Assembly (NCBI RefSeq): GCF_003207825.1
Contig: NZ_NKTY01000008.1
Coordinates: 1 to 64,000, forward strand
Length of the DNA stretch: 64,000 nucleotides
From: Komagataeibacter saccharivorans
GTDB taxonomy: Bacteria; Pseudomonadota; Alphaproteobacteria; Acetobacterales; Acetobacteraceae
Direction: 5' to 3'
Shown here: positions 51,618-61,937 of the stretch, in pieces
Position numbering within the stretch: the stretch's first letter is position 1
Layout of the letters: the number at the start of each line of letters is the position of its first letter
Program-made: the position numbers and the translations under genes
Notes under the pieces: generated by a model
The model's input: the letters and a program-made list of their open reading frames with translations, nothing else
Database searches by the model: none
What the model was told of the DNA's origin: nothing

Positions 51618-53897
51618 TCAGTTGAACCCGATTGATGCCCCCACAAACACGCCAAACCCGTCACCCGGCTGCATGACCGCCAGTTGCTTGCCCGCCGCCT
51701 GATACCCCGGCACCACAATGGCCGCGTAATGGGTGTTGGCAAGGTTATTGAAGCTTATGAAGACTTCACGGTGTTTATGCGGCCATGAATACCCGATATT
51801 GGCGTTATAGATATGATAGGAGGGTGCGAAATACGTCATGTCATAGGACGCGCCCACCTTGGATGAAACCTGCGCGCTGAAGCCTGCGTAAAACCCGTTG
51901 CGCATGTCCAGATGCACTTCACCCTGATAGAAATGCTCAGGAATGCCCGGCAGGTGATTGTTGCCGAAAACCGCGTCATGTCTGTAGCGGAAATCCTGAT
52001 ACGTATAGGCCTGCCGGAGTGACAGCGTATTGCCCGCCCATTTCAGCAGTTCGGTTTCCAGCGAAACCTCGACACCCTGATGGGTTGTTGGGGATGCGTT
52101 GCCATAAATCGACGTGCCCGCCGCAAGGGATGCGGGCGTAGTGATCGTAAGCAGTTCGTTATGCACGGATGAATGATAGTATGTCAGGCTCCATTTATTG
52201 TGGAAGTAATGGCCGGTCGTGCCGATCTCGAACGTGGTTGCGGTCTGGTTGCGCAGCCTGCCCGATGTGGAGTTTTCCCCCGCCGTCGCCTGTAGCGGAT
52301 AACTGGCGGCATTATAGTAATTCCCGGCATAGTTGTAGTTCCAGTCATTGGGGGGCTGGATACTGCGGCTGACGTTGCCATAAATCTCGATATGCGGGTC
52401 AGGTATGTAGCGAAAGCCGCCACGCGGCACGAAGTTGACCGATGCCGTGTGCAGGTCGCTCCGGTTGGGATAGGTGACATCGGACGTACGCTTGATGAAC
52501 GCCAGCGCCCCCGCCGCCGTCAGCCACAGGTTATGCACGACCTCGGTATTGTTGCGCAGATGGAAATAGTTTTCCGTGCCGCCATATTTCACGTTACGCA
52601 GCAACGTGCCATCCGGCACCCCGCCAAATACGCTACTGACGCGGATGCGGTTGCGCTGCCATGCCTCGATATCGCTATAGCTCAGGATACCGACCTGCGT
52701 ATCGCTTTTATGGCCACGCAGCACATCATGGCGGTCGTAATTCAGCACGCCCGCGATCGTCTTGTAGCCCCATATCTGCGATGATGCGGTATTCTGGATG
52801 TCGATTGGCGCATCCTGATAATTGCCGCCGAACTCGATCTTCGAGTGATCGTCGATACGGATGGTCGTCATGGACCCGTAATACTTGGTTCCAGGCTGGA
52901 TACGGTGTGATCCCCATGAATAATAGGGGGACTGCGCCTGCTTGGGATCGGACAGGATCTGGTCGCGCGTCAGATAACCGGGATAGCCGTTATCGGTCTG
53001 CCGGTAGCGAAAGAAGGCCCGCGTCGAGACGCGATCGTTGAATCGGTAGCCGAAATTGGCGTTAAGCCCGAAGCTGGTCGCCTTGGTATTGTCCTGATAC
53101 CCGCCACGATAGGAATTGGTGGCGCTGAGGTAATAATCGAATTTGCCAAAGACCCCGCCGGAACTGAGCTGTTCCTTGACATAGCCAAAGCTGCCCGCTT
53201 CCACCCGTGCCTGGTACCGCTGCGCGTCATATCCGGTCTGGCTGACATAATTGATCCCGCCGCCAAGCTGCATTCCCCCATAATCGAACGCGTTGGCCCC
53301 GCGCAGCACCTCGGTATAACGCAGGCCCAGCGGTTCAAACAGTTCATAGGGCGTGCCCGCCGGTGTCGTAACCGGCAGTCCGTCAAACATCATCAGCATG
53401 CCGGAACGGAAATAATTGGTGCCGGTGGCAATGCCGGACCCACGGACGGACAGGCGGATGCCATCGCCCCCGCCCGATGACTGCGCAAAAACGCCGGGCT
53501 GGAACGCAAGGGCGTCGGCGCTGGTGAAATTACGGCCCTTGAGCACTTTCTGCGCATCAATCACGCTGGTGGCGCCGGGGATGGAGGCCAGCCTTGTCTC
53601 TGCCCGGCTGACGGGCGTTGCGCGGTGGCGGGAGACGGAAATCAGTTCCGGTCGCGGCGGCGTGGGCGCGGTGGCAGTGGACGATGTGGACGCCGCCGCG
53701 GGTTTTGCGTGCTGCGTGGCGGCAGCATGCCCGGTACGGGGGGAAAGTGCTTTTTCAGCCGCAAACGCATGGGGGGCGAACCCTATCCAGCAGGAACTGA
53801 CAACCAGCGTGGTGTGACGGGACAGGATGCGCGAACTGGTGGAATATCGGTTACGTATGGTGGTTACGGGTATCCGGGGCATAGGGGGCTGTTCCAT
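51618..53897 (-). CDS. TonB-dependent outer-membrane receptor linked to organosulfur genes
   Basis: A 759-residue receptor. Signal segment (LVVSSCWIGFAPHAFAA), an Ala/Thr-rich linker of about 50 residues, a plug (FTSADALAFQPGVFAQSS, SVRGSGIATGTNYFRSGMLMMFDGLPV, YTEVLRGANAFDYGGMQLGGGINYV), then a long beta-barrel. The C-terminus ends FVGASIGFN, so the last residue is Asn instead of the usual aromatic. The gene lies in the same direction as and 116 bases after the flavin reductase gene of the organosulfur cluster. In such clusters TonB receptors bring sulfate esters or sulfonates across the outer membrane, which is the best guess here. A siderophore receptor is the alternative. Confidence 0.87.
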   Translation of the reverse strand: MEQPPMPRIPVTTIRNRYSTSSRILSRHTTLVVSSCWIGFAPHAFAAEKALSPRTGHAAATQHAKPAAASTSSTATAPTPPRPELISVSRHRATPVSRAETRLASIPGATSVIDAQKVLKGRNFTSADALAFQPGVFAQSSGGGDGIRLSVRGSGIATGTNYFRSGMLMMFDGLPVTTPAGTPYELFEPLGLRYTEVLRGANAFDYGGMQLGGGINYVSQTGYDAQRYQARVEAGSFGYVKEQLSSGGVFGKFDYYLSATNSYRGGYQDNTKATSFGLNANFGYRFNDRVSTRAFFRYRQTDNGYPGYLTRDQILSDPKQAQSPYYSWGSHRIQPGTKYYGSMTTIRIDDHSKIEFGGNYQDAPIDIQNTASSQIWGYKTIAGVLNYDRHDVLRGHKSDTQVGILSYSDIEAWQRNRIRVSSVFGGVPDGTLLRNVKYGGTENYFHLRNNTEVVHNLWLTAAGALAFIKRTSDVTYPNRSDLHTASVNFVPRGGFRYIPDPHIEIYGNVSRSIQPPNDWNYNYAGNYYNAASYPLQATAGENSTSGRLRNQTATTFEIGTTGHYFHNKWSLTYYHSSVHNELLTITTPASLAAGTSIYGNASPTTHQGVEVSLETELLKWAGNTLSLRQAYTYQDFRYRHDAVFGNNHLPGIPEHFYQGEVHLDMRNGFYAGFSAQVSSKVGASYDMTYFAPSYHIYNANIGYSWPHKHREVFISFNNLANTHYAAIVVPGYQAAGKQLAVMQPGDGFGVFVGASIGFN

Positions 53898-54013
53898 AAC
53901 TGTATCTGTATTGATTGTTTTCTTTGTTTTTCTTCGTAATCATTGTACGCACGCCTCGGTTCTACACATTCCACTGTTCCATTCATGAATGACTGAATAC
54001 GACCGCCCGTTCT

Positions 54014-54553
54014 TCATCGGGTGACCGCATGGCTGTACTGCCGGTTGAACCAGACAAGGCCCGGCTGGCCATCATTTTCACCGGTGATGACATCCACCAC
54101 ATGGGCAATGACCACCGTATGGGTGCCAACATCGCGGATTTCCCTGACACGGCAGTCAAAGTTCACCAGCGCCCCGTCAAGGAGCGGCGCGCCCGTCCGG
54201 CCCCTGTGCCATCGTGCGGCGGCAAAGCGTTCGGCCATGAGGCGTGAACGGCTGCTGAAAATATCCGACAGCGGCTGCTGCCCGCCATGCAGGACGTTGA
54301 TGGCCAGCACCCCATGTTCCAGCACATGCGGATGCGCGCTGGTGGAGCGGTTTATGCACACCAGCAGGGTCGGCGGCGTATCGGATACGCTGCACACGGC
54401 GGATGCGGTAAATCCGTGCGGTCCCTGCGAACCATCGGTCGTCACGATCGTCACCGCACTGGCCAGCGCCGCCATGCCATTGCGGAAATCCGCGACCGGC
54501 ACCGCGTCCTCTTCCAGGGCGGTATAGCCAAACGGCGTGATTACATTTGTCAT
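54014..54553 (-). CDS. flavin reductase (FMN reductase, RutF/HpaC-like)
   Basis: A 179-residue NAD(P)H:flavin oxidoreductase. The flavin-binding fold is shown by FRNGMAALASAVTIVTTDGSQGPHGFTASAVCSVSDTPPTLLVCINRSTSAH, then FAINVL-like sequence, and a final VWFNRQYSH. It gives reduced FMN to the two-component monooxygenases encoded just upstream (SsuD, NtaA-like and SfnB-like), none of which can reduce flavin alone. The gap to the MFS gene is only 6 bases. GGGAGC precedes the ATG. Confidence 0.9.
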   Translation of the reverse strand: MTNVITPFGYTALEEDAVPVADFRNGMAALASAVTIVTTDGSQGPHGFTASAVCSVSDTPPTLLVCINRSTSAHPHVLEHGVLAINVLHGGQQPLSDIFSSRSRLMAERFAAARWHRGRTGAPLLDGALVNFDCRVREIRDVGTHTVVIAHVVDVITGENDGQPGLVWFNRQYSHAVTR

Positions 54554-54559
54554 GAAGGA

Positions 54560-56059
54560 TCAGCTCCCACTTTCAGAAGAAACCAGCATTTCAGGGGTGG
54601 CGACGACATAGGACGCCCGCGCGGGGACAGCGGCCCGGTGCCGCCGCAGGGCGGGGTCCATATCGGGGTCGTAGCCAAATACATCCCACCGGGAGAGGAA
54701 GGACATGGTGATCCCGGCCACCGGGGCCAGCAGCACTAGCCAGAACAGGCGCGGGCCAAGATGTGCGTTCAGCCACGGCAGGAACAGCAGCGCCAGCGTG
54801 CCCCCCATGCCCGAAACCAGCCGCGCCAGACCAATCCCCATCCCGCGCAGTTCCGTGGGGTAGCTAAGGGTGGGATAGGCCATGAGCTGGCACCCCGGCC
54901 CGAACCCCTGCGCGAACAGGAAGGCGGCAAACCCGCCAAGGGCGACAATGACGCCCGGCGTCCCGTGTGGCGTGCCGGTCAGCGCAAGGGCGGCGATACC
55001 CGCAATCTGCACCGCGTAACCCGCCAGCACGATGGGACGGGAATGGAAGCTGCGGGTCAGCCGCACGCCCAGCAGGCCGCCGGGAAACGCCACGGCAAGG
55101 TTGAGGACGATGGAAATGACCAGCACCTGTCCCGCGCTGGCATGCACGATGGTTGTCAGCAATCCGGGCAGGCCGAATATGATGGCGCTGTAGGAAAGCG
55201 CGCTGACCAGTGTCATGCCGCAAATCAGCAGTCCGCGCTGCAACAGCGGCGGCCGCAGCAGTTGCAGCGGATCGGGATGGACGATAACGGGCGCATGTGT
55301 CGCGGTCGGACGCACGATGGGATCGACGCCATAAGACCGGCGCACGATTTCCGCCGCCCGCGCCAGATCGCCACGGCGGGCGATCCAGACGGGGGATTCA
55401 TTCATGTAACGCCCGCGCACCATGATGATGATGATGGCCGGTACCGCGCCAAAAGCCAGCGATGCCCGCCACAGCCAGTCGGGGTGCCCCGCTGGCAGCA
55501 CATGCGCGAGCACAAATACCAGCACGAAGCACAGGGATGACGCGGCATACCATGTCGGGCACCATGCCGCCGCCCGGGCGGCCTTGCTGCCCCGCCCCTC
55601 AAGGCGCGAGAATTCCGACAGGAACGCCATGGCCACCGGCAGGTCCATCCCCACCCCGAACCCCATGGCGAACCGCGCCGCGATCAGGATACCCACGCTT
55701 GGCGCGAACCCCGCGACCAGTGCGGCAATGACGAAGCACACCATATCCGCCATGAATACGGCGTACCGCCCGATGCGGTCCGTCAGCCACCCGCCCGCCA
55801 GACTGCCAATGATCGTGCCTGCATTCAGGGCGGCGGCGACAAGGCCGGTCTGGAACGCCGACAGCCCGAAATGGGCCTGCACGTCCGATATGCCCCATGA
55901 CAGGGTCGTCAGGTCATAGGCATCAAGAAACACGCCACCCAGCGCAAGTGCTACGACAATGCGGGCATGGCTTCCCGCGCGCGGACCGGCATTGATGATG
56001 GCGGAAATATCGTCCGCGTCCCGCACAATGGGGCGATCGGACGTGGTCTGTTCTGTCAT
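54560..56059 (-). CDS. MFS transporter (sugar/aromatic acid porter type)
   Basis: A 499-residue 12-helix major facilitator. Helix 1 has LGGVFLDAYDLTTLSWG, and the A-motif GGWLTDRIGRYAVF follows helix 2. PVAMAFLSEF and WLWRASLAFGAVPAIIIIMVRGRYMNESPVWIARRG are typical of the SP/AAHS-like branch. It probably moves an organosulfur substrate or product across the inner membrane, standing in for the usual SsuABC importer, which is absent. That role is inference from the cluster. Its start overlaps the FAD gene stop (ATGA). Confidence 0.88.
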   Translation of the reverse strand: MTEQTTSDRPIVRDADDISAIINAGPRAGSHARIVVALALGGVFLDAYDLTTLSWGISDVQAHFGLSAFQTGLVAAALNAGTIIGSLAGGWLTDRIGRYAVFMADMVCFVIAALVAGFAPSVGILIAARFAMGFGVGMDLPVAMAFLSEFSRLEGRGSKAARAAAWCPTWYAASSLCFVLVFVLAHVLPAGHPDWLWRASLAFGAVPAIIIIMVRGRYMNESPVWIARRGDLARAAEIVRRSYGVDPIVRPTATHAPVIVHPDPLQLLRPPLLQRGLLICGMTLVSALSYSAIIFGLPGLLTTIVHASAGQVLVISIVLNLAVAFPGGLLGVRLTRSFHSRPIVLAGYAVQIAGIAALALTGTPHGTPGVIVALGGFAAFLFAQGFGPGCQLMAYPTLSYPTELRGMGIGLARLVSGMGGTLALLFLPWLNAHLGPRLFWLVLLAPVAGITMSFLSRWDVFGYDPDMDPALRRHRAAVPARASYVVATPEMLVSSESGS

Positions 56060-57495
56060 GTCGTCACCTGTTCCTTGTGGGAATGATGGCCCGTAGCGTG
56101 CAGCGTGGTCAGGGCGGACAGGGTTATCGCCAGCTTTTCGGCATAGCGGGTGACTTCGGGCAGACCCATGAGTTCACCAAAGCGCCCACGCGCCAGCGGC
56201 CCGGCGACAAACAGGTTGCCCGCATGCGCCGTCCCGACACAGGCGCGGCCCAGCGCATCCACATGCAGGCCAAGCCCCGTCGCATCCATTTCCACCCACC
56301 CGGCGGCGGCCAGTTCCGACAGGAACGGCACGGTCTTCAGGATGGCGTCGTGCGCGGGGCCGGTTGTGGTGATGATGGCGTCATACGTCCCCTGCCGCGC
56401 CGGGTTCGCGCCATGGCGGATGGTTGCCACAAACGCGCCGCGCCGGCTGTCCACCTCCACCACGCGGCCCGCGCGGATCTCCAGCGTGCCGTCACGTTCG
56501 CGCTGGCGCAGGATGTCATCGGCCTGCGGCGCGATGCGGAAGCGGTGCGTATCCCAGAACGGACGCAGGTGCCGGATCAGCCGCCTGCGTTCGACAACCG
56601 GCAGGGCGGCCCAGATATCAGGCCCCTGTTCGCGGATGCGGTCAAACACCGCCTGCCATGGCTGACCGGCGGCATCCGCCACGGCATGACGTATTGTGCG
56701 CAGCAGGTGTCGCGCCGTACGCGACGGGGGCGATGCGAACTGCCCGGTTGGCGTCACCGCGCCATCATGATGCCCGCGCGGGCGTTGACCCCGGCGGGAA
56801 ATGGCGGTGATGGGGCCATGATGCCCCCGATCGGTCAGGGTTGCGACCACATCCGCCATGCTCAGGCCGGTCCCGATGATCAGGACACGATCCGCCTCCC
56901 CTATCGCATGCAGCGCCGTGCCGTCCCATGGATTGGTGATGAGCCTGGGGGCGCCATCCCCGCCGGGCGGCAGGTCACGCAGCACGGCAGGGGCCTGCGG
57001 GGCCGGATGGCTGGTGGCGATGACCACGATATCGGCGGTCGTGGACTGGCCGCGCGCATCGGTCAGCACCCATCCATCCCCCCGCCCCCGGTGGACCGAC
57101 ACCACCCGGCGGCGCAGATGCGTGACCACCCCGCCATGCAGCAGCGGGGCCAGACGGTCGGCCATGTAGCGGCCGAATACGGAACGGGCGGGAAAATGAC
57201 TGCCATCGGGCCGGATGGCGTCCGGGTCATCCGCCAGCGCACCGGTCTGCCTGATCCAGTTGGCGAAATCATCCGGGTTGGCGGTATCGATGCTCATGCG
57301 CCTAGCGGGCACGTTGACCCGGTGCTGCGGGTCGGTCGCGCCATAGGCCAGACCCGCCCCAAGGAAGGGGCGCGGTTCAAACACGGTAATACGCTGCGGG
57401 CCGCTGGCGCCGCGTGCAAGGTGCCACGCCAGCGCCGCGCCGCTGAACCCGCCACCGATAATGGCGATATGCGGTATGGAAGAAAAAACCGGCAT
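56056..57495 (-). CDS. FAD/NAD(P)-binding oxidoreductase (YdhS-like)
   Basis: 479 residues from the ATG at 57495 (a G-rich run precedes it; a GTG five codons upstream is possible). An FAD-binding GGGFSGAALAWHL is at the N-terminus and a second dinucleotide motif IIGTGLSMADVVATL lies near the middle. PARRMSID and THLRRRVVSV are like members of the NAD_binding_9 group (YdhS). No function is known for the group. Lying between SsuD and the MFS gene, it may process a substrate or act as a flavin-linked partner. It has four-base overlap with the MFS gene. Confidence 0.82.
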   Translation of the reverse strand: MPVFSSIPHIAIIGGGFSGAALAWHLARGASGPQRITVFEPRPFLGAGLAYGATDPQHRVNVPARRMSIDTANPDDFANWIRQTGALADDPDAIRPDGSHFPARSVFGRYMADRLAPLLHGGVVTHLRRRVVSVHRGRGDGWVLTDARGQSTTADIVVIATSHPAPQAPAVLRDLPPGGDGAPRLITNPWDGTALHAIGEADRVLIIGTGLSMADVVATLTDRGHHGPITAISRRGQRPRGHHDGAVTPTGQFASPPSRTARHLLRTIRHAVADAAGQPWQAVFDRIREQGPDIWAALPVVERRRLIRHLRPFWDTHRFRIAPQADDILRQRERDGTLEIRAGRVVEVDSRRGAFVATIRHGANPARQGTYDAIITTTGPAHDAILKTVPFLSELAAAGWVEMDATGLGLHVDALGRACVGTAHAGNLFVAGPLARGRFGELMGLPEVTRYAEKLAITLSALTTLHATGHHSHKEQVTT

Positions 57496-57512
57496 GGCGG
57501 ACCCCCCCACGA

Positions 57513-58676
57513 TCAGGCCGCGCGGGTCGGGCGGTGATCGCCTGCGATGGTCTCGCCAAACGGCCCCATGTTGTTCAGCGACGCGGCGCCACGCACCGGA
57601 TGCGCGGTGGGCAGGTGGGGCAGCACCAGCTCACCGAACCGGTAGGCTTCTTCCAGATGCGGATAACCGGAGAATATGAAGGTATCGATACCCAGGCGGC
57701 GATATTCGTCTATGCGCTCCTGCACCGTTTCCGCGTCACCGACCAGCGCCGTACCCGCCCCGCCACGGACCAGGCCGACGCCCGCCCACAGGTTGGGACT
57801 GATTTCCAGCCTGTCGCGCCGGCCGCCATGCAGCGCGCTCATGCGCGACTGGCCCACGGAATCCATGCGGGCGAAAACCTGCTGGGCCTTTGCAATCGTG
57901 GCGTCATCCAGATGCTGGATCAGGCGGTCCGCGTCATGCCATGCCTCTTCCTGCGTTTCGCGCACGATCACATGCAGGCGGATGCCGAATGAAACCTTGC
58001 GCCCCTGTTCACGGGCCAGTTTACGCACATGGCTGATCTTTTCAGCCACAAGCGCGGGCGGTTCGCCCCATGTCAGGTATTTGTCGACCGACTTCGCCGC
58101 GACATGCACCGCCGCTTCCGACGACCCGCCGAAGAACAGCGGCGGGCCATCCTTCTGGAAAGCGGGGAACAGCAGCCGCCCGTCCTTGATGGTGAAGTGC
58201 CTGCCTTCAAAATTGACATCCTCCCCGCGCAGCAGGGCACGGTAGATATCAAGGAATTCATCGGTAATTTCGTACCGCGTGGCATGATCGGCAAACAGGC
58301 CATCACCGGCGTTTTCCGCCGGGTCGCCCCCGGTTACGATATTGATCAGCAGCCGCCCGTTGGAAAAACGGTCCAGCGTCGCGGTCATGCGCGCGGCAAG
58401 CGTGGGGGAAAGCAGGCCCGGACGCAGCGCGATCAGGTAACGCAGGCGTTCGGTTACCGGCGCCAGGGCGGATGCGACAATCCAGCTATCCTCGCAACTG
58501 CGGCCCGTGGGGATCAGGACGCCGTAATAACCCAGCGTGTCCGCCGCCTTCGCCACCTGTTGCAGATAGGGCAGGTCAACCGGGCGCCCCCCCTTCTGCG
58601 TGCCAAGGTAGCGGCTGTCGCCATGGGTGGGCAGGAACCACAAGGCGTTGATCTTTTCGGGAATTTCGTAGGACAT
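57513..58676 (-). CDS. ssuD: FMNH2-dependent alkanesulfonate monooxygenase
   Basis: 387 residues, close to E. coli SsuD (381). The match runs along the whole length in my recollection: [97 protein letters not shown] and [22 protein letters not shown], then [11 protein letters not shown]. It cleaves alkanesulfonates into aldehyde and sulfite in the cytoplasm, using FMNH2 from the reductase at 54014. It begins 2 bases after the NtaA-like gene ends. It is the surest member of the cluster. Confidence 0.95.
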   Translation of the reverse strand: MSYEIPEKINALWFLPTHGDSRYLGTQKGGRPVDLPYLQQVAKAADTLGYYGVLIPTGRSCEDSWIVASALAPVTERLRYLIALRPGLLSPTLAARMTATLDRFSNGRLLINIVTGGDPAENAGDGLFADHATRYEITDEFLDIYRALLRGEDVNFEGRHFTIKDGRLLFPAFQKDGPPLFFGGSSEAAVHVAAKSVDKYLTWGEPPALVAEKISHVRKLAREQGRKVSFGIRLHVIVRETQEEAWHDADRLIQHLDDATIAKAQQVFARMDSVGQSRMSALHGGRRDRLEISPNLWAGVGLVRGGAGTALVGDAETVQERIDEYRRLGIDTFIFSGYPHLEEAYRFGELVLPHLPTAHPVRGAASLNNMGPFGETIAGDHRPTRAA

Positions 58677-58678
58677 GG

Positions 58679-60109
58679 TTACGAGGCCTTGGAAAATGTT
58701 TCGGTAGGAAAAAGCGGCTCGGCCGGGGCGTGAAGGGCTGCCGGGTTACGGTAGCGACTGCCGAAATGCCGTTCGGGCAGATGGGCGCGCCCCGGCTCGA
58801 ACAGGCGTTCACGCAGGGTTTCACCCGGCGCATAGGCCGTGCGGTAGCGCCCGCGCCGCTGGAGTTCGGGCACGACCAGATCAATGAAATCGCGGGCGGT
58901 TTCGAATGTGTGGTACTGGCGCAGGTTGATGCCGTCGATGCCGTCGATATCCAGCCAGCGCTCGATTTCATCAGCGATACGTCCGGGCGTGCCCACCACG
59001 AAAAAGCGCCCTTCATCAAACGATGCGATCTGGCGCAGGGCGCTGCCAACCGTCTGGTCGGGATGGAAACGCCGCCCCATATTGCCAAACGGCACGCCTT
59101 CACGTTTCAGCACATCGCCGATGCGCGCATCGGGGTCATGACGCCGCAGGTCTATTTCCGCCTGCGCATGGACCAGTGCACCTTCCACACTGTAATACTG
59201 GCGGTATTTCTCCAGCTTCTTTTCCGCCAGTTCCTGCGTCGTATCGGCAATGATCCCGGCCATGACGATAAAGCGGATGTCGTCGCCATTGCGGCCATGG
59301 GCGCGCGCGCGTTCGCGTGTGCGGGCAATGTTGTCGCGCACCGCCTGTGTCGTATTGCCGCCGATAAACACCACTTCCGCATGGCGCGCCGCGAACTCCA
59401 GCCCGGCGGGGGAGCCGGTCGCCTGAAACAGCACGGGCGTACGCTGCCGCCCCGGTGCGACAAGATGCGGCCCCGCCACGCGGAAATGCCGCCCGTCATG
59501 GTTGATCGGCCTTACGGCGTCGGGATTGGTGAAGACGCCTGCGGCCGCATTGTTGACAACGGCGTCGTCATCCCAGCTTCCTTCCCACAGCTTGTACAGC
59601 ACGTCGATATATTCATCGGCTATCGCGTAACGCTGATCATGGGGGATTTCATCTTCCAGCCCGAAATTGCGCGCGGCACTGGGCAGGTAGGACGTGACGA
59701 TATTCCACCCCACCCGCCCCTGGGTCAGCAGGTCCAGCGTCGCCATGCGGCGGGCAAAGGCGAATGGTGGTTCGTACGTGGTGGAGAAAGTCACCCCGAA
59801 ACCAAGATTTTGCGTCACCGCCGCCATGGCGGGCACCAGCATCAGCGGGTCGAGGTTGGGGATCTGCAGTCCTTCCCGCAGGGCCGCCGCCGTACCATCG
59901 CCAAACCGGTCATAGGTGCCGATGACATCCGCAAGGAATACCGCGTCAAACAGCCCTTCTTCCGCCAGTCTGGCGACTTCCAGCCAGTAGGACAGTTCCC
60001 CGTAGCGGTGGCGGCTGTTGCCGGGCGCCCGCCACATCCCGTGCACGATGTGGCTGACGCAGGCCATTTCAAACAGGTTGACGTGCAGTTGTTTGGGCGT
60101 GGTGGTCAT
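58679..60109 (-). CDS. NtaA/SnaA/DszA-type FMN-dependent monooxygenase
   Basis: A luciferase-like monooxygenase of 476 residues. The ATG at 60109 is preferred since it overlaps the stop of the acyl-CoA-dehydrogenase-like gene (ATGA) and opens into [10 protein letters not shown]. Group marks: [79 protein letters not shown], and [32 protein letters not shown]. The group includes dibenzothiophene-sulfone (DszA) and nitrilotriacetate monooxygenases. In a cluster with SsuD and an SfnB-like protein the substrate is probably a sulfone or another organosulfur compound. The exact one is unknown. Confidence 0.9.
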   Translation of the reverse strand: MTTTPKQLHVNLFEMACVSHIVHGMWRAPGNSRHRYGELSYWLEVARLAEEGLFDAVFLADVIGTYDRFGDGTAAALREGLQIPNLDPLMLVPAMAAVTQNLGFGVTFSTTYEPPFAFARRMATLDLLTQGRVGWNIVTSYLPSAARNFGLEDEIPHDQRYAIADEYIDVLYKLWEGSWDDDAVVNNAAAGVFTNPDAVRPINHDGRHFRVAGPHLVAPGRQRTPVLFQATGSPAGLEFAARHAEVVFIGGNTTQAVRDNIARTRERARAHGRNGDDIRFIVMAGIIADTTQELAEKKLEKYRQYYSVEGALVHAQAEIDLRRHDPDARIGDVLKREGVPFGNMGRRFHPDQTVGSALRQIASFDEGRFFVVGTPGRIADEIERWLDIDGIDGINLRQYHTFETARDFIDLVVPELQRRGRYRTAYAPGETLRERLFEPGRAHLPERHFGSRYRNPAALHAPAEPLFPTETFSKAS

Positions 60110-61386
60110 GCTGCCTGCTCCCGTCGGGTGGCGTTGGTGGCGCCTTCGCGCGCGACATCGGTGCGTTCGCGCCACCGCGAACCGAATGCCGTGCCGTTCA
60201 GGGCGAAGTCACCCAGTTCGCGCTGACGCTGGATAAGGGGATTGTGGGATGCGAGCGTGCGCGCATTACGCCAGTGCCGGTCCAGTCGCCTGGCTTCGCT
60301 GGTGGCCGATGCGCCGCCCACTTCAAACAGCAGGTTGGCCGCTTCAAGCACCTGCCCCGCCACGATCTGCTGGGCCTGATAGGCCTGCACCTGCGCCACC
60401 TCAAAGGCAGGACCGCCATCAACACCGGCAGCCCACTGGGCGGATGTGTCCTCCAGCGCCCATGCGACCTTTTCCACCAGCGTATCGGCGGAAAATGACA
60501 GGGCGGACAGACGTCCCACCACACCCTGCACCAGCGGGTCATGACGCTGCGCGACCTGACCGGGCACGCCGAAGGTACGGGTGCGGGGCCGGACAAACGC
60601 CACCGCATCGCGCAGGATCGCCCGCCCGATCCCCGCCAGCGTCGCCAGATGGAAAAGCTGGTAATAGGTGGTCAGGTATTCATTGGTGGGAAAGGCGTCG
60701 ATCGGCACGCGGCTGAGGACGTTTTCATCGGGCACGATCACGTTTTCAAAACGGGTCGTACCGCTGCCTGTCAGTCTCTGTCCAAAACCGTCCCAGTCAT
60801 CCACGCGGGTGACGCCATGCGCGGTTACGGGCACGGCGACATGGATGCGGTCCGCCCCATCGGTTGCGACCGCTACGATCCACGATGCGTACAGCGTGCC
60901 GGTGGAATAATATTTCGTCCCGTCCAGTATCCATGACGCTTTCGACGCATCCGGGTGGGGCCGCAGCGTTGTGGTGGTGCCGGTACTGTCCGTCAGTTCG
61001 GCCATGGCCGCGCCAAAAAGTGCGCCACGAGCCACCTGTTCCAGCCACCGCACGGCCTGCGGGCTGTCGCCGCGGTGCAACTGCCCTTCGACAAAGGCGA
61101 AATGGGCGCGGAAAATCTGGGGCAGGTTTGAATCAGCTTCGGCCAGTTCTTCCAGCAGCCGGAAAGTTTCCGGCAGGCTTGCCCCGCTGCCGCCGTAGCG
61201 CACCGGCACCCGCAGCGCGCCAAAACCGGCATCGAGCAGACACCGGACAGCATCATGGGCCAGAACCCGCTCGTGTTCACGGTTGATGGACTCACTGGCG
61301 ATGCGCGCGAAGATCGGTCGCAGCGTCTGGGCAAGCGCCTCAATCCGGGGAGAGAAACCGTGTGAAGGACGTAGCGGATCAGTCAT
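60106..61386 (-). CDS. SfnB/DszC-like acyl-CoA-dehydrogenase-fold monooxygenase
   Basis: A 426-residue protein of the acyl-CoA dehydrogenase fold, in the flavin-dependent monooxygenase branch with DszC and SfnB. LRVPVRYGGSGASLPETFRLLEELAEADSNLPQIFRAHFAFVE, AELTDSTGTTTTLRP, LDGTKYYSTGTLYASWI and FEVGGASATSEARRLDRHWRNARTLASHNP are family-like. Enzymes of this type use FMNH2 and oxygen on sulfur compounds such as dibenzothiophene or dimethyl sulfone. It is the first gene of the cluster, overlapping the NtaA-like gene by four bases, behind a 550-base AT-rich upstream region. Confidence 0.87.
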   Translation of the reverse strand: MTDPLRPSHGFSPRIEALAQTLRPIFARIASESINREHERVLAHDAVRCLLDAGFGALRVPVRYGGSGASLPETFRLLEELAEADSNLPQIFRAHFAFVEGQLHRGDSPQAVRWLEQVARGALFGAAMAELTDSTGTTTTLRPHPDASKASWILDGTKYYSTGTLYASWIVAVATDGADRIHVAVPVTAHGVTRVDDWDGFGQRLTGSGTTRFENVIVPDENVLSRVPIDAFPTNEYLTTYYQLFHLATLAGIGRAILRDAVAFVRPRTRTFGVPGQVAQRHDPLVQGVVGRLSALSFSADTLVEKVAWALEDTSAQWAAGVDGGPAFEVAQVQAYQAQQIVAGQVLEAANLLFEVGGASATSEARRLDRHWRNARTLASHNPLIQRQRELGDFALNGTAFGSRWRERTDVAREGATNATRREQAA

Positions 61387-61937
61387 GACAACCCTGCCGT
61401 ATTTCTATTTAACTATTTTATTGTGTTGTTTATCCTTCAATCACATTAACAACCGTTATATCCGAGTCAATTATAAATTAACGGGTTTTGTCGTTTATAT
61501 CGCCATCCTGGGGTGCACAGGGATATAAATTCGATTGCCTTCCATCGCATTTTTCGGTGCTTAATTCATATATGTAGCTGATATATGGATATATTTTCCA
61601 TTCCGTATTCCACTAGTTTATTTAGTTTTTTATAACGCCAATGTGCGCCTTTAATTTGCACATTTCATATCGTGGTAATCGGTTCAGAACGAAATCCGGA
61701 ACAGTTCATACATTTCCGTTTCGGTATATTTATCAATAAACATACCGATTCGCGCGTTATGAGTGGTTCTCCGTTATTCACGATTATATATCGTTGTTTT
61801 GCGACAGGGAGGCGTTCCGGATGGAGGCATCAAGCCGGGGCGAAAGGACGATGCGGTCAAACGCCTTTAAATCTTCCCATATTTGACATTGCGAACCAGT
61901 CTCACTACTTGGATGACTGTAATCCGATGGACGAACC
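61387..61937. other. AT-rich divergent control region (organosulfur cluster and iron pair)
   Basis: About 550 bases, the AT-richest stretch of the window, between the SfnB-like gene (minus) and the cupredoxin gene (plus). No coding frame that I trust. It should hold both promoters and the sulfur-starvation control site, but no clear palindrome or Fur-like box stands out by eye. Confidence 0.45.

Noticed and set aside
58730-60226. 498-codon plus-strand frame opposite the NtaA-like monooxygenase gene
   Set aside because: It mirrors the real minus-strand gene and has no recognisable domain or ribosome-binding site. The same applies to the 486-codon frame at 56077-57537.
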